Part shown: one piece after another, positions 9,058 through 19,193 of the stretch
How the letters are laid out: each line of letters begins with the position of its first letter
Numbering within the stretch: the first letter of the stretch is position 1
Assembly: GCA_016125585.1 (NCBI GenBank)
Contig: WGLL01000011.1
Coordinates: 310,001 to 374,000, forward strand
Length of the DNA stretch: 64,000 nt
Direction: 5' to 3'
Source: Caulobacter sp.
GTDB taxonomy: Bacteria > Pseudomonadota > Alphaproteobacteria > Caulobacterales > Caulobacteraceae
Program-made: the position numbers and the translations under genes
The notes under the pieces: model-generated
What the model was told of the DNA's origin: nothing
The model's input: only the letters and a program-made list of their open reading frames with translations
Database searches by the model: none

Positions 9058-9645
9058 TCAGTCGCCGGCGCGAACACGCTCCGAAAGGGCGCGAGGATAG
9101 AGGCGGTGCTCCTCGGCGAGCACCCGGGCGGCAAGGCTTTCCGGCGTATCCCCCGCAAGGATCGGGACCCGCGCCTGGGCCAGCACCGGCCCCTCGTCGA
9201 CCCCGGCGGTGACCAGATGCACTGAACAGCCGGCTTCGGCGTCCCCGGCCTCGATGGCGCGGCGGTGGGTGTCCAGGCCGGGATAAAGCGGCAGGAGGGA
9301 GGGGTGGATGTTGAGCATCCGGCCCGCCCAGGCCTCGACGAGGAACGGGGTCAGGAGGCGCATGTAGCCGGCCAGGGCGACATGGTCGCAGCCATGACGG
9401 CGCAGGGCGGCGTCCAGCGCCCGCTCGTGGGCCTCTCGGTCGGGGCCGAAGGGCTTGTGGTCGATGGCCAGGGCCGGGACCCCGAGAGCCTTTGCGCGGG
9501 CCAGACCGGCGGCGTCGGGCCGGTTGGAGATCACGCAGGCGACCTCATAGGGACAGTCTTTGGCCGTCGCGGCGGCGATCAGTGCCTCCATGTTGGAGCC
9601 GGCCCCGGAGATCAGGATGCCGACCCTGGCCCGGCCCGCGGTCAT
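9058..9645 (-). CDS. purN: Phosphoribosylglycinamide formyltransferase
   Basis: Third enzyme of purine biosynthesis, transferring a formyl group from 10-formyl-THF to GAR. The 195-residue protein has the substrate loop [13 protein letters not shown], the catalytic NIHPSLLP stretch and the [12 protein letters not shown] motif with the conserved aspartate. It overlaps the end of purM by four bases, so the two consecutive pathway enzymes are co-translated. Length and motifs are normal. Confidence 0.97.
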   Translation of the reverse strand: MTAGRARVGILISGAGSNMEALIAAATAKDCPYEVACVISNRPDAAGLARAKALGVPALAIDHKPFGPDREAHERALDAALRRHGCDHVALAGYMRLLTPFLVEAWAGRMLNIHPSLLPLYPGLDTHRRAIEAGDAEAGCSVHLVTAGVDEGPVLAQARVPILAGDTPESLAARVLAEEHRLYPRALSERVRAGD

Positions 9646-10664
9646 GCCCGGGCGAGTTCGCCGCAGATGAAGGCGTCCTCGCCGGCGTCGAGCAGCTGCA
9701 TCAGCACGTCCTGGGTCTGGTCCTTGCCGACGATCAGCAGCAGGCCGACGCCGCAGTTGAAGGTGCGGCGCAGTTCATGATCGTCGATGCCGCCCTCGCG
9801 CTGCAGCCAGTCGAACACCGGGGGCAGGGGCCAGGCGTTCCAGTCGAAGCGGGGGGCCAGGCCCTCGGCGATAGCGCGCGGCGGGTTTTCGATCATGCCG
9901 CCGCCGGTGATGTGGGCGACGCCCTTGACCCGGCCGGCCTTGAGCAGCGGATGGACGCTCTTCACATAGATGCGGGTCGGGGTCATCAGCGACTCCGCCA
10001 GGGTCCCCTCGCCGAACGGGGACTTCGCGTCCCAGGCCAGGCCCGAGCGTTCGACGACCTTGCGAACCAGGGAATAGCCGTTGGAATGCGGGCCGCTGGA
10101 AGCCAGGCCGATCAGGATGTCGCCCGGACGCTGATCGTCCAGCCGGGGCAGGACGCCATCGCGATTGACCGCGCCGACGGTGAAGCCGGCCAGGTCGTAG
10201 TCGCCCTCGCTATACATGCCCGGCATCTCGGCCGTCTCGCCGCCGACCAGGGCGCAGCCGGCCCGCTTGCAGCCCTCGGCGATGCCGGCGACGACGCTGG
10301 CGGCGGTCGCCACGTCCAGCTTGCCGGTGGCGTAGTAGTCGAGGAACAGCAGCGGCTCGGCGCCCTGGGCCAGCAGGTCGTTGACGCACATGGCTACCAG
10401 GTCGATGCCGACCTGGCCGTGCAGGCCCGTCTCGATGGCGATCTTCAGCTTGGTGCCAACCCCGTCGGTGGTGCTGACCAGCAGCGGGTCGTCATAGCCC
10501 GCCGCCTTGAGGTCGAAGAGGGCGCCGAAGCCGCCCAGCCCGCCGGTCACCCCAGGTCTGGCGGTGGCCCTGGCCAGGGGCTTGATCGCCTCGACAAGGG
10601 CGTTTCCCGCGTCGATATCGACGCCGGCCTGAGCATAGGTGAGGCCGTTGGGACGGTCGGTCAT
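9642..10664 (-). CDS. purM: Phosphoribosylformylglycinamidine cyclo-ligase
   Basis: AIR synthetase, which closes the imidazole ring in purine synthesis with ATP. The 340-residue sequence shows [12 protein letters not shown] at the start, the [12 protein letters not shown] motif, the [12 protein letters not shown] loop and [11 protein letters not shown] near the C-terminal domain, all typical of PurM. It is the first gene of a purM-purN unit and is divergent from rnd, with about 90 bases between the starts. Confidence 0.97.
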   Translation of the reverse strand: MTDRPNGLTYAQAGVDIDAGNALVEAIKPLARATARPGVTGGLGGFGALFDLKAAGYDDPLLVSTTDGVGTKLKIAIETGLHGQVGIDLVAMCVNDLLAQGAEPLLFLDYYATGKLDVATAASVVAGIAEGCKRAGCALVGGETAEMPGMYSEGDYDLAGFTVGAVNRDGVLPRLDDQRPGDILIGLASSGPHSNGYSLVRKVVERSGLAWDAKSPFGEGTLAESLMTPTRIYVKSVHPLLKAGRVKGVAHITGGGMIENPPRAIAEGLAPRFDWNAWPLPPVFDWLQREGGIDDHELRRTFNCGVGLLLIVGKDQTQDVLMQLLDAGEDAFICGELARA

Positions 10665-10756
10665 GGCGGATTCCGGGTCACGAAGGGGCGAGAATTGCAG
10701 GTTTGGCGCGTCTGAAGGCTTGCAGACTCGCCCGCAGGCGGGGCTATAGCTACCCG

Positions 10757-11938
10757 ATGACGCCTATTTCAACCACCGCCGAACTGGCGGCGTTCTGCAA
10801 TCAGCTCAAAGGCCAGCCTTTCGTCGCCGTGGACACCGAGTTCATGCGCGAGACGACCTACTGGCCCAAGCTGTGTCTGATCCAGGCCGCGGCCCCCAAC
10901 GGCGCGGAAGCCTGCATCGACCCGCTGGCCGACGACATGGACCTTACCCCCTTCCTGGAGGTGTTGCGCGACACCTCGATCCAGAAGGTGTTCCATGCGG
11001 CCCGGCAGGACGTGGAGATCTTCAATAACCTGGGCGCCATGCCCCGGCCGCTGTTCGATACCCAGATCGCCGGCATGGCGGCCGGATTCGGCGAGCAGAT
11101 CGCCTATGACGCCCTGGTGCGCCAGATGCTGAAGATCGAGCTCGACAAGTCGAGCCGCTTTACCGACTGGTCGCGGCGGCCGCTGGCCGACAGCCAGCTG
11201 ACCTACGCCCTGGCCGACGTCACCCATCTGGCCCGGCTCTATCCGGTGCTGCGCGGCAGCCTGGAGAAGGCGGGGCGGCTGGCCTGGGTCGAGGAGGAGA
11301 TGGAGGCGCTGGTCGATCCGGCCCTCTACGACGTCAATCCGGAGAACGCCTGGAAGCGCCTTCGGCCGCGCAAGCACGCGGCGCGGTATCTGGCGGTTTT
11401 CAAGGCCGTGGCGGCCTGGCGCGAACGCACCGCCCAGACCCGTGACCAGCCGAGGGGACGCATCCTCAAGGACGACGCCATCGACGAACTGGCCGCCCAG
11501 GCCCCGACCGACGCGGCGGCGATGGACCGGCTGCGCGGGGTGCCCAAGGGCTTCTCGGGGTCGAAATTCGGACCCGATCTGCTGGACGCCATCCGCGAGG
11601 CGCTGAAGGATCCGGAAGGCTACGCCCCGGTGATCGAGCGCGAACGGTCTTCGCACAATCCGGCGGCCGGCGCGGTCGTTGAACTGCTCAAGGTGCTGCT
11701 GAAGGCCCGGGCCGAGGACGCCGGCGTGGCCTCCAAGCTGATCGCCACCGTGTCGGATCTGGAAAAGATCGCCAATGACGATCGCGCCGACGTCGGCGCC
11801 CTGAGCGGCTGGCGCAAGGAGGCTTTCGGGGATGACGCCCTGAAGCTGAAGCGCGGCGAGCTGGCTCTGGTTCTGGATGGCACCCGGGTGCGGGTGGTCG
11901 AGGTCAGGCGCGCCCCGAAGGCGGCGGCGGCGGAGTAG
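10757..11938 (+). CDS. rnd: Ribonuclease D
   Basis: 3'-5' exoribonuclease of the DEDDy family involved in tRNA 3' processing. The 393-residue product contains the Exo motifs [21 protein letters not shown] and [11 protein letters not shown], followed by a helical HRDC-type region (near [17 protein letters not shown]). The ATG at [10 protein letters not shown] is chosen because the longer frame upstream is arginine-rich and non-conserved in character. It is followed by a convergent toxin-antitoxin pair. Confidence 0.94.
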   Translation: MTPISTTAELAAFCNQLKGQPFVAVDTEFMRETTYWPKLCLIQAAAPNGAEACIDPLADDMDLTPFLEVLRDTSIQKVFHAARQDVEIFNNLGAMPRPLFDTQIAGMAAGFGEQIAYDALVRQMLKIELDKSSRFTDWSRRPLADSQLTYALADVTHLARLYPVLRGSLEKAGRLAWVEEEMEALVDPALYDVNPENAWKRLRPRKHAARYLAVFKAVAAWRERTAQTRDQPRGRILKDDAIDELAAQAPTDAAAMDRLRGVPKGFSGSKFGPDLLDAIREALKDPEGYAPVIERERSSHNPAAGAVVELLKVLLKARAEDAGVASKLIATVSDLEKIANDDRADVGALSGWRKEAFGDDALKLKRGELALVLDGTRVRVVEVRRAPKAAAAE

Positions 11939-11946
11939 GCCGCGCC

Positions 11947-12222
11947 TCAGCGTTCCTCCAGGGCGTGGAAGATACGGGCGATCTGCACGGTGTCTTCAAG
12001 CACCTCGTATCGGATGACATAACCTCGCTTGCCAAAGGGCGCGCGAAGTTGCCGGACGCCCGAGCCGACGTTGTAACCGCGTTCCGGAAACTGATCGAGC
12101 GAGCGAATTGTCTTTCGGATCGTCGTGATCGCTCTGGTCGCCGCCGAGGGGTTCTTGTCCGCCAACCAGATCCTGAGCCTCGCGAGGTCGGCCAAGGCGT
12201 CCGGCGAGAGGACAATTCTCAA
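11947..12222 (-). CDS. ParE/RelE-family toxin
   Basis: A 91-residue protein matching the ParE pattern: an N-terminal strand and helix (MRIVLSPDALADLARLRIWL), NPSAATRAI, the LDQFPERGY loop, and closing strands YVIRYEVLEDTVQIARIFH. ParE proteins poison DNA gyrase and RelE proteins cleave mRNA on the ribosome; the sequence alone does not separate the two with certainty, but LxxFPxxG favours ParE. Its ATG overlaps the stop of the upstream antitoxin gene (ATGA). Confidence 0.85.
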   Translation of the reverse strand: MRIVLSPDALADLARLRIWLADKNPSAATRAITTIRKTIRSLDQFPERGYNVGSGVRQLRAPFGKRGYVIRYEVLEDTVQIARIFHALEER

Positions 12223-12521
12223 AGTTTGCGAACTTTGGGCGTTGGCAGTTCCTCGCCCGTTGCCCAGGATTTCATCCAGGCCTCGACCTCTTCCCAGGGC
12301 GCGCCCATCCGGGTTTTCTGAAGGTCGTCCAGAATGGCGCGATCGATGGCCGGGTCTGGATCGACAGGAGCGCCGGCGGTTTCGTCGGGAAAATCCAGCC
12401 AGCCATCGGCCACCATCCGGGCCACGACATCTTCAGGCTCGATGCCGGCCGCGTCCGCGGCGTCGCGCAAACGTCGAAACGTCTCCGGATCAACCTTCAG
12501 GGTCGTCTCGCCGTCTGCCAT
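12219..12521 (-). CDS. Antitoxin of the ParE-type module
   Basis: A 100-residue acidic protein immediately before the toxin and coupled to it. The N-terminal part (TTLKVDPETFRRLRDAADAAGIEPEDVVARMV) resembles a ribbon-helix-helix DNA-binding domain; the C-terminal part, with many acidic and tryptophan-containing turns, would wrap the toxin. Such antitoxins normally repress their own promoter, which would lie just upstream of 12521. Family is assigned mainly from context and the RHH-like start. Confidence 0.75.
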   Translation of the reverse strand: MADGETTLKVDPETFRRLRDAADAAGIEPEDVVARMVADGWLDFPDETAGAPVDPDPAIDRAILDDLQKTRMGAPWEEVEAWMKSWATGEELPTPKVRKL

Positions 12522-12619
12522 GGCGCCAGACTAAGCCAATCGGCTCTCCTCGCAAAGCTTGCCAATGGCCCCTGAAAGATGATTCACAGTCCCCCCAAGC
12601 AACCGCCCCAGAGCGCTCC

Positions 12620-13462
12620 ATGTCCAAGCCCCGCACCACCGCCATCATCTATGATTTCGACGGCACCCTGGCCCGGGGCAACATGCAGGAGACCAGCTTC
12701 ATCCCTGCCCTGGGCATGACGCCCAAGGAATTCTGGAACGACACCGTCCGGCCGCAGACCATCAAGTCCGACGGCGACGACATCCTGATGTACATGCAGC
12801 TGATGCTGCAGACCGCCCGCAAGGCCGGACTGACCGTCACCCGCGAGATGCTGCAGGAGCATGGGCGGGGGGTGCTGCTGTTCGACGGCCTGCGCGACAT
12901 GAGCTGGTTCGACCGGATCAACGCCTTCGGAGCCCGATACGGGCTGAACATCCAGCACTACATCCTCTCGTCCGGTCTGCAAGAGATGGTCGAGGGTTGC
13001 CCGATCTATCCGGCCTTCGAGCACGTCTTCGCCAGCCACTATGTCTACAACGAGCAGGGCGAGGCCGAATGGCCGGCGGTGGGGATCAACTACACCACCA
13101 AGACCCAGTACCTGTTCCGCATCAACAAGGGCGTGCACAACAACTGGGAGCACGAGAAGATCAACCGCTTCATGCCCGACGACGAGCGCCCGGTGCCGTT
13201 CGAGCGGATGATCTTCGTCGGCGATGGCGACACCGATGTGCCGACCATGAAGATGATGCACACCAAGGGCGGCCATTCGATCGCGGTCTACGACCCGCGC
13301 ACCGAGCCCAACGACCAGACCAAGCTTCACCGGCTGATCGCCGAGGACCGGGTCAATTTCGTCGCCGCCGCCAACTACACCGATGGCAGCGCCCTGGACC
13401 TGATCGTCAAGGGCATCCTGGGTCGCATCGCCATCCATGAAGGGACGATGCCGGCGGACTGA
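12620..13462 (+). CDS. HAD-family phosphatase
   Basis: A 280-residue cytosolic hydrolase with HAD motif I at the start (IIYDFDGTLARG, nucleophile and acid/base aspartates) and motif IV near the end (FVGDGDTDVPTMKMM). The long insertion between them includes a cap with SWFDRINAFGARYG and YILSSGLQEMVEG (motif II serine). It resembles the phosphoserine phosphatase-like branch, but the substrate is unknown. The start follows a GAGCGCTCC leader; longer in-frame upstream sequence overlaps the antitoxin gene on the other strand and is not supported. Confidence 0.85.
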   Translation: MSKPRTTAIIYDFDGTLARGNMQETSFIPALGMTPKEFWNDTVRPQTIKSDGDDILMYMQLMLQTARKAGLTVTREMLQEHGRGVLLFDGLRDMSWFDRINAFGARYGLNIQHYILSSGLQEMVEGCPIYPAFEHVFASHYVYNEQGEAEWPAVGINYTTKTQYLFRINKGVHNNWEHEKINRFMPDDERPVPFERMIFVGDGDTDVPTMKMMHTKGGHSIAVYDPRTEPNDQTKLHRLIAEDRVNFVAAANYTDGSALDLIVKGILGRIAIHEGTMPAD

Positions 13463-13471
13463 CGGCCGGCC

Positions 13472-14971
13472 TCAGTCGGAGCGGATCTCAGCCCTAGCGT
13501 CGAGGTGGCCGGCGACGGTGGCCGCCCGCCGGCCGGTCTGTTCGCCCAGCAGAAGGTCGGCGCGCTCGTGGTCGGTGGTCAGCAGCAGCCGGCCGCTCTT
13601 CAGCGACAGGCGGGTGTGGGTCAGCAGGGCGGAGTCCCTCCCGGTCAGGTCGCAGCCGAGGCGGATGGCCGACCCCAGGGCCCGGGCGCGGCGGCGTCCG
13701 GCGTCGTTCAGTAGGCGATTGATGGTGCCCGATTCCGGCGTCTTCGATGAACTTGTGTGGCGGGCGAAGGCGGCGAGGGCGAGGAAGGCCCGCTCGGCAT
13801 GGCTCTGGCCGGCGACCGGCGCCCGCAGGACCTGTTCGAAGACCAGATCGGCGCGATGATCTGGGTGCAGGCGCGTGCCGAGGTCCGCCAGGCGGCAGGC
13901 CGCGGCCCGGATCAGGGGGTCGCGATCCCCGAAGATGGGCGCCAGACCGTCGAACACCGGCGACAGCCACGCTTCCAGCGTCGGGCCGAGCGTGGTGTCG
14001 GAGCTGGTCCGGGCGGCTAGGGCGGCGAAGCCCTCGACCAGCGGATCAAGCCGGCGCGCGTCCTCGTCCATGGCCTCGAACAGAAGGCCCTCGCGAACCC
14101 CGTAGGCCGACAGGCACACCTTCTCGACGCTCAGAGACAGGATCAGGCGCTCCATGACCACGGCGGCGTGCGGCAGAGTCTCGGCCCGCTTCTTCGAGAC
14201 GCCGTCGACGGCCTCCAGCGACCGGCGGGACTGGCTGGCGACAAAGCGGCAGGCGTCGAGCGCCTCGCTTCGGGTCATCTCATACTGATGCACCACCCGC
14301 AGCGGATAGTCGGACATGTGCATGTGGATGAGGGCGAGGTTGCGCCAAGCCCCGCCGACGGCATGGAAGATCTCACAGCTCAGCGCCGGAGCTTCGGCCA
14401 GGCGGGCGTCGACCTCCCGGCGGCGAAGGTCGGGATTGTCATAGGGAAAGGGGCCGAACTCGAAGGGGCCGAGGGGCAGGGTGACGCCGGCGGCCGCGGC
14501 GTCGGCGGTGATCGGGGTCAGCTCCAGGCTGGCGCCTCCGAGATCGCCGACTACGCCCTCCTGCGCCGGGGCGCCGGCCAGGACGCCCAGGGCGGCGTAG
14601 CGGGCTTCTTCCTGGCCGCTCAGGACGCGCAGCTTCAGTCCGGTCTCGGCCTGGACCCGCCCGGCGAAGGCGGGGCCGTCCTCGGCCTCGCGGATCGCGG
14701 CGGTGGCGGCGGTGAAGATATGCTCCGGCGGCAGGCGGTCGATCACCATCCTGAACCGCTTGAGCGCCGACAGGGCGCTGACCGCCCCTTCCTCGGACAG
14801 CTTTCCGGTCTTCTTCAGGTCGCGGCCGAGGCCCGCCAGCACCTTTTCGTTGAAGACCGTCCACAGCGAGCGGCCCTCGACCCGGTAAAGCACCAGGCGC
14901 ACGGAGTTCGAGCCGACATCCACCACCGCCGCGTCGTGGCCTGCGCCACGGGCCGGCGGGCTAGCGGTCAT
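13472..14971 (-). CDS. ppx: Exopolyphosphatase / Ppx-GppA family
   Basis: Ppx/GppA phosphatase that releases phosphate from polyphosphate or converts pppGpp to ppGpp. The 499-residue product has the actin-like ATPase-fold motifs [13 protein letters not shown], the EEARYAALG loop and the second phosphate motif [12 protein letters not shown]. The length suits the alphaproteobacterial Ppx type with a C-terminal helical domain. It starts within the last codons of ppk (11-bp overlap), so synthesis and breakdown of polyphosphate are co-expressed. Start chosen at MTASPPARG. Confidence 0.9.
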   Translation of the reverse strand: MTASPPARGAGHDAAVVDVGSNSVRLVLYRVEGRSLWTVFNEKVLAGLGRDLKKTGKLSEEGAVSALSALKRFRMVIDRLPPEHIFTAATAAIREAEDGPAFAGRVQAETGLKLRVLSGQEEARYAALGVLAGAPAQEGVVGDLGGASLELTPITADAAAAGVTLPLGPFEFGPFPYDNPDLRRREVDARLAEAPALSCEIFHAVGGAWRNLALIHMHMSDYPLRVVHQYEMTRSEALDACRFVASQSRRSLEAVDGVSKKRAETLPHAAVVMERLILSLSVEKVCLSAYGVREGLLFEAMDEDARRLDPLVEGFAALAARTSSDTTLGPTLEAWLSPVFDGLAPIFGDRDPLIRAAACRLADLGTRLHPDHRADLVFEQVLRAPVAGQSHAERAFLALAAFARHTSSSKTPESGTINRLLNDAGRRRARALGSAIRLGCDLTGRDSALLTHTRLSLKSGRLLLTTDHERADLLLGEQTGRRAATVAGHLDARAEIRSD

Positions 14972-17159
14972 GGTCAAGGTCCAGAACCCTCGGCAGGTCG
15001 CGCACATTGTGGCCCCGGCCCGACAGACTGGGGTTGGTCATGAAGTAGTCGTGGGCCGAGAAGGCGCCGCGCCGGTTCCAGGCCGGGTCGCGGCTGTAGC
15101 CGCCGCGGGAATTCAGCACCCAGCTCTGGGCCTCGTCGTTGAGATTGGCGACCATGATCTGGCCGAGGATCTGTTCATGGACGGTGGGATTATCCACCGG
15201 CGTCAAGGCCTCAACCCGGCGGTCGAGGTTGCGCGGCATCCAGTCGGCCGAGGAGATGAAGAGCTTCGCCGCCTTGCTGGGCAAGGGCTCGCCATTGGCG
15301 AAGGCGACGATGCGGGCGTGTTCGAGAAACCGCCCGACGATGCTTTTCACCCGGATGTTTTCCGACAGGCCGGGAATTCCGGGCTTGAGGCAGCAGATGC
15401 CCCGGATGACCAGATCGATCGGCACCCCGGCCTGACTGGCGATGTAGAGGGCGTCAATGATCTCGGGATCGACGACGGCGTTCATCTTGGCCCAGATGCC
15501 GGACGGCTTGCCGGCGCGGGCGTTGTCGGCCTCGGCCCTGATCATCGCCAGCAGGTCGGTCTTCATGGTGTCGGGCGAAAAGCTGAGCTTTTCCAGCCGC
15601 TCGGGCCGGGCGTAGCCGGTGATGTAGTTGAACAGCCGGGCGCTGTCGCGGCCCAGGGCCGGATCGGTCGTGAACAGGCTGAGGTCGGTGTAGATCTTGG
15701 CGGTGACCGGGTGATAGTTGCCGGTGCCGAAGTGGCAGTAGGTGCGCAGGGTGTCGCCCTCGCGGCGCACCACCAGGCTGAGCTTGGCGTGGGTCTTGTA
15801 CTCCACAAAGCCGAACACGACGTGGACCCCGACCTTTTCCAGGTCCTTGGCCCAGCGCAGGTTGTTCTCCTCGTCGAACCGGGCCTTGATCTCGACCAGG
15901 GCGGTGACGTTCTTGCCGTTCTCGGCCGCCTCGATCAGGGCGGCGATGATCGGGCTGTCCTGGCTGGTGCGGTAAAGGGTCTGCTTGATGGCCAGCACCT
16001 GCGGATCGCGGGCCGCCTGGCGCAGGAACTGGACCACCACATCGAAGCTCTCGAAGGGGTGGTGGACCAGGATGTCCTTCTCGCGGATCGCCGCGAAACA
16101 GTCGCCGGCGTGGTCGCGGATCCGCTCGGGGAAGCGGGCGGTAAAGGGCGGGAATTTCAGGTCCGGGCGATCCTTGGGGATCAGCTGCGACATCGCCGAG
16201 AGGCCAAGCTTGCCATCGATGAAGACCACGTCGTCCTGCGCGGCGCCCAGGCCATCGAGGATGAAGTCACGAAGGTCCCGGGGCATGCTGGTCTGGACCT
16301 TGACCCGCACCACCTCGCCCAGCCGGCGCCGCTTGAGCTGGGTCTCGAACTCCCGGACCAGATCCTCGGCCTCTTCCTCGATTTCGATATCGCTGTCGCG
16401 GATCACCCGGAAGAGGCCGCGGCCGTCCACCTCGTAGCCGGGGAACAGCTGGTCGAGGCAGAGGATGATCAGGCTTTCCAGGGCGATGAAGCGCCGCTCC
16501 TTGCGACGGGCGGGGCTCGGCAGCTCCCAGAACCGCTTGACCTGCTGCGGCACAGGCACGAGGGCGAACAGCGGCTTGCCGTCGCCGGCGCGGCGCAGCT
16601 TCAGACCCAGGCAGAAGCCGAGGTTGGGAATGAAGGGGAAGGGGTGGGCCGGATCGATGGCCAGGGGCGTGAGGACCGGGAACAGCCGGGTCTGGAAGAT
16701 TTCCTCCGCCGCCGGCCGGTCGACGGCCATCACGTCCCGCGCCTCCAGAAGCCGCAGCCCCTCGTTGGCCATCTGGCCGCGCAGGGTGCGCCAGATCTGC
16801 TGCTGGTCGGCCATCAGCTCGGCCGCAGAGGCGTTGACCTTTTCAAGCTGCTCGGCCGGGGTCAGGCCATCGAGGCTGACCTTGCGGACGCCCTGGCGGA
16901 CCTGTCCCTTCAGGCCGGCGACCCGAACCATGTAGAATTCATCGAGGTTGTTGGCCGAGATCGACAGGAAGCGCAGCCGCTCCAGCAGCGGATGACGCGG
17001 ATTTTCGGCCTCCTCCAGGACCCGGCGATTGAAGGCTAGCCAGGAGATTTCCCGGTTGAAGAAGCGATCCGGGGAGGTCAGCAGGGCCTGGTCCACCGAC
17101 AGCCCGGTCAGGGGCGCCGGAGTGTCGAACGAAGCGCTGGCGGTCGCGGGCTTGGGCAT
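14961..17159 (-). CDS. ppk1: Polyphosphate kinase 1
   Basis: Membrane-associated enzyme that polymerises the gamma phosphate of ATP into polyphosphate. The 732-residue protein shows the N-terminal PPK domain ([33 protein letters not shown]) and the phospholipase D-like catalytic domains with [34 protein letters not shown] (autophosphorylated histidine) and [10 protein letters not shown]. It sits between hda and ppx on the same strand, a likely operon. Length is standard. Confidence 0.97.
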   Translation of the reverse strand: MPKPATASASFDTPAPLTGLSVDQALLTSPDRFFNREISWLAFNRRVLEEAENPRHPLLERLRFLSISANNLDEFYMVRVAGLKGQVRQGVRKVSLDGLTPAEQLEKVNASAAELMADQQQIWRTLRGQMANEGLRLLEARDVMAVDRPAAEEIFQTRLFPVLTPLAIDPAHPFPFIPNLGFCLGLKLRRAGDGKPLFALVPVPQQVKRFWELPSPARRKERRFIALESLIILCLDQLFPGYEVDGRGLFRVIRDSDIEIEEEAEDLVREFETQLKRRRLGEVVRVKVQTSMPRDLRDFILDGLGAAQDDVVFIDGKLGLSAMSQLIPKDRPDLKFPPFTARFPERIRDHAGDCFAAIREKDILVHHPFESFDVVVQFLRQAARDPQVLAIKQTLYRTSQDSPIIAALIEAAENGKNVTALVEIKARFDEENNLRWAKDLEKVGVHVVFGFVEYKTHAKLSLVVRREGDTLRTYCHFGTGNYHPVTAKIYTDLSLFTTDPALGRDSARLFNYITGYARPERLEKLSFSPDTMKTDLLAMIRAEADNARAGKPSGIWAKMNAVVDPEIIDALYIASQAGVPIDLVIRGICCLKPGIPGLSENIRVKSIVGRFLEHARIVAFANGEPLPSKAAKLFISSADWMPRNLDRRVEALTPVDNPTVHEQILGQIMVANLNDEAQSWVLNSRGGYSRDPAWNRRGAFSAHDYFMTNPSLSGRGHNVRDLPRVLDLDHDR

Positions 17160-17236
17160 TGGTCCTCGATCAGGATGAGCGGAGACCTTTGGCCCATGCC
17201 TGCAACAGTTTCAACGCAACCATAGCCCCTGGCGGG

Positions 17237-17920
17237 TTAAACCGCGACAAACGCCTCATCGTCGAAGAGGTCGCTGGTTTCTTCCAGCAGTTCCCGGGCC
17301 AGGGCGCGGTTGATCGCCCGGCCTCTCGCGGCGGCGGCCTCGTCCATGCGCGAGACGAGGATTCGGGCGGCGGCGACAGACCGCTCCATCCGGGCCTGCA
17401 GATAGGGATAGAGATCGGGTTCGGGCTTGATGTGGCGGGCCTTGAACAGGGCCTCCAGCACGGCCCGCAACTGGGCGTCGTCGGGCGGCGCGATCTCGGC
17501 GACCGTCAGGGCGTTCAGGCGCGAGCGAAGATCGGGCAGGGCGGTCGGCCAGGTCAGGGGACGCTCGCGGGCGGTGAGCAGCACCGCGCGGCCGGCCAGG
17601 GCCTGGTTCAACAGGTGAAACAGCACCTCGTCCTGGCCCAGCATGTCAGCATCCTCGACCAGGACCGGGCCGGAGCCCTCCAGGGTCGCCGGGCGGCCCG
17701 GAAAGATCAGGGCGGCGCCGTTGGCGTCGGACCAGGCGTGGGCCAGATGGCTCTTGCCGCTGCCGGCCGGACCGACCAGGGCCAGGGCTCCGCGACCCAG
17801 GGCGGCCCAGTCGTCCAGCGCCATCACCGCAGAGCGGTTGGCGTCGGACAGCACGAAGGCGTCGCGGGTCCAGACGGTCGCGGGCTCGAAAGGCAGCCGG
17901 AATTGGGCGGGAATGGTCAC
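17237..17920 (-). CDS. hdaA: DnaA-related regulatory inactivation protein Hda
   Basis: Short AAA+ protein related to DnaA. With the sliding clamp it stimulates ATP hydrolysis by DnaA and so prevents re-initiation of replication. The 227-residue protein starts with a clamp-binding-like QFRLPFEP motif, then Walker A VGPAGSGKSHLAHAW, Walker B-like GPVLVEDAD, and an arginine-rich sensor region (LPDLRSRLNAL). It has no DnaA domain IV. Located directly upstream of ppk-ppx, with a 77-base gap. Confidence 0.9.
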   Translation of the reverse strand: MTIPAQFRLPFEPATVWTRDAFVLSDANRSAVMALDDWAALGRGALALVGPAGSGKSHLAHAWSDANGAALIFPGRPATLEGSGPVLVEDADMLGQDEVLFHLLNQALAGRAVLLTARERPLTWPTALPDLRSRLNALTVAEIAPPDDAQLRAVLEALFKARHIKPEPDLYPYLQARMERSVAAARILVSRMDEAAAARGRAINRALARELLEETSDLFDDEAFVAV

Positions 17921-18009
17921 GCGCCGGTTCTAGCAGGGCGGGGGTTGCGGGTCGACGCGGGCCCGGGCCGGAGGCGGGGATAGCCGGGGCAGGGCTGTGG
18001 ACAACACCG

Positions 18010-18738
18010 TCAGACGGCCGCTGGCTTGCGGCCCCAGACGGCCGTGGCGCAACCGAAGAAGAAACGCTGGTAGCCGACCTCGAGCCCCTCGGCGCGAAGA
18101 TCTTCCGCAAAGCCGGAGGCGTCGCCGAAATTGGTGCTGTAGGTTCCGATCATGGCGAAGTCCCGCGCGCCCCGCAGGAAGAGTCTCTCGATCGCCGGCA
18201 GAACGACCAGCAGATGCAGGCGATAGAGCGGCCGCAACCACCAGCCCCTCGGATCGGACGCCTCGATCATCGAGAACACGCCGCCTGGCTTCAGCACCCG
18301 TGCGGTCAGGGTCGCCAGCCTTTGATGCTGTTCGGCGTTGAAGGTCTTGAGACCGAAGGTGGAGACCACGAAATCGGCGCTCTCCGGGGCCAGGTCGCTG
18401 GCCAGCAGGTCATCCTCGATGAACGCGATCCTGTGGGCGCGCATGGCGTGCAGCCGTTCCAGGGCCCGCTTGTGCATCCCCGAAGAGATGTCGACGGCGG
18501 TGATCGAGGCGGTATCAGGCAGGCGCTTCAGCAGGTGCGGCCAGACCTCGCCTGTGCCGGCCATGAAGTCGTAGCCGCTCGGGGCGGCCACGGCGGGCGG
18601 GGGCATCAGCTCCACGCACTGGCGGCGCCAGCGCTCGGTGAAACCCATCGAGCAGATGTAGCTGAAGGCGATATAGCGATCGGAACATCGGTCGAAGACA
18701 GCCTTGACGAACCGGGGGTCATAGAGGTCTTCGGACAT
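18010..18738 (-). CDS. Class I SAM-dependent methyltransferase (UbiE-like)
   Basis: A 242-residue methyltransferase. Motif I reads YDFMAGTGEVWPHL, followed by ITAVDISSGMHKRALER (acidic end of strand 2) and VVSTFGLKTFN (motif post-I/II region). It resembles the UbiE/COQ5 family but lacks obvious identity to the quinone-specific signature, so the substrate is unknown. A hydrophobic stretch around residues 180-200 (YRLHLLVVLPAIERLFL) suggests membrane association. The start is the ATG at MSEDLYDPRF; longer in-frame sequence would overlap the divergent gene at 18784. Confidence 0.78.
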   Translation of the reverse strand: MSEDLYDPRFVKAVFDRCSDRYIAFSYICSMGFTERWRRQCVELMPPPAVAAPSGYDFMAGTGEVWPHLLKRLPDTASITAVDISSGMHKRALERLHAMRAHRIAFIEDDLLASDLAPESADFVVSTFGLKTFNAEQHQRLATLTARVLKPGGVFSMIEASDPRGWWLRPLYRLHLLVVLPAIERLFLRGARDFAMIGTYSTNFGDASGFAEDLRAEGLEVGYQRFFFGCATAVWGRKPAAV

Positions 18739-18783
18739 GGTGTGAGATGATCGGGCTTCGCCCGCCGGCGCAACGGGGGAAAT

Positions 18784-19113
18784 ATGGCCAAGGGGTTTCT
18801 GCGCAGCTTCGCCAGGGTGGCGACCATGGGCGAGGCTCTGGACGTCGCCCGCGACCTTCTGGCCGCGCTCGATGGCGCCGCAACGGTGATGAGTCTGCTG
18901 GTCGAGCCCTACTACAAGGAGGACGGCTGGATCGAGGTGACGCCGAGGTTCAGCGATTTCGACATCGAAGCGGTCAAGGCGCGGCTGGCGGCTGATTGGG
19001 TCGAGGGCGGCGAGGGCTGGATCTGGAACCCCGAGGCCCACTGGAACCAGGGGGAGGGGGCTTCCTTCGCCGTTCCGAAGATCGTCTGGGCGCTGGTCGA
19101 AACCATCGACTAA
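18784..19113 (+). CDS. Small protein of unknown function
   Basis: A 109-residue, mildly acidic soluble protein starting MAKGFLRSFARVATMGEALDVARDLL. It has a helical N-terminal part and a tryptophan-rich C-terminal half (WVEGGEGWIWNPEAHWNQGEGASF). No signal peptide or membrane segment is seen and I do not recognise the family. It is divergent from the methyltransferase with 45 bases between starts, and precedes aspS by about 80 bases. Confidence 0.55.
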   Translation: MAKGFLRSFARVATMGEALDVARDLLAALDGAATVMSLLVEPYYKEDGWIEVTPRFSDFDIEAVKARLAADWVEGGEGWIWNPEAHWNQGEGASFAVPKIVWALVETID

Positions 19114-19193
19114 GGCGCCGTTTGCCTTGACTTTCCGGGGCCTCCATGCGCCCTTCCGCGCCTCTCGAAATTCCGACTCCAAAGCCCAGATTC

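Noticed and set aside
14970-17039. A 689-residue open frame on the plus strand
   Set aside because: Antisense to ppk; the composition is typical of a mirror frame and no domain is visible. ppk motifs on the minus strand are unmistakable.
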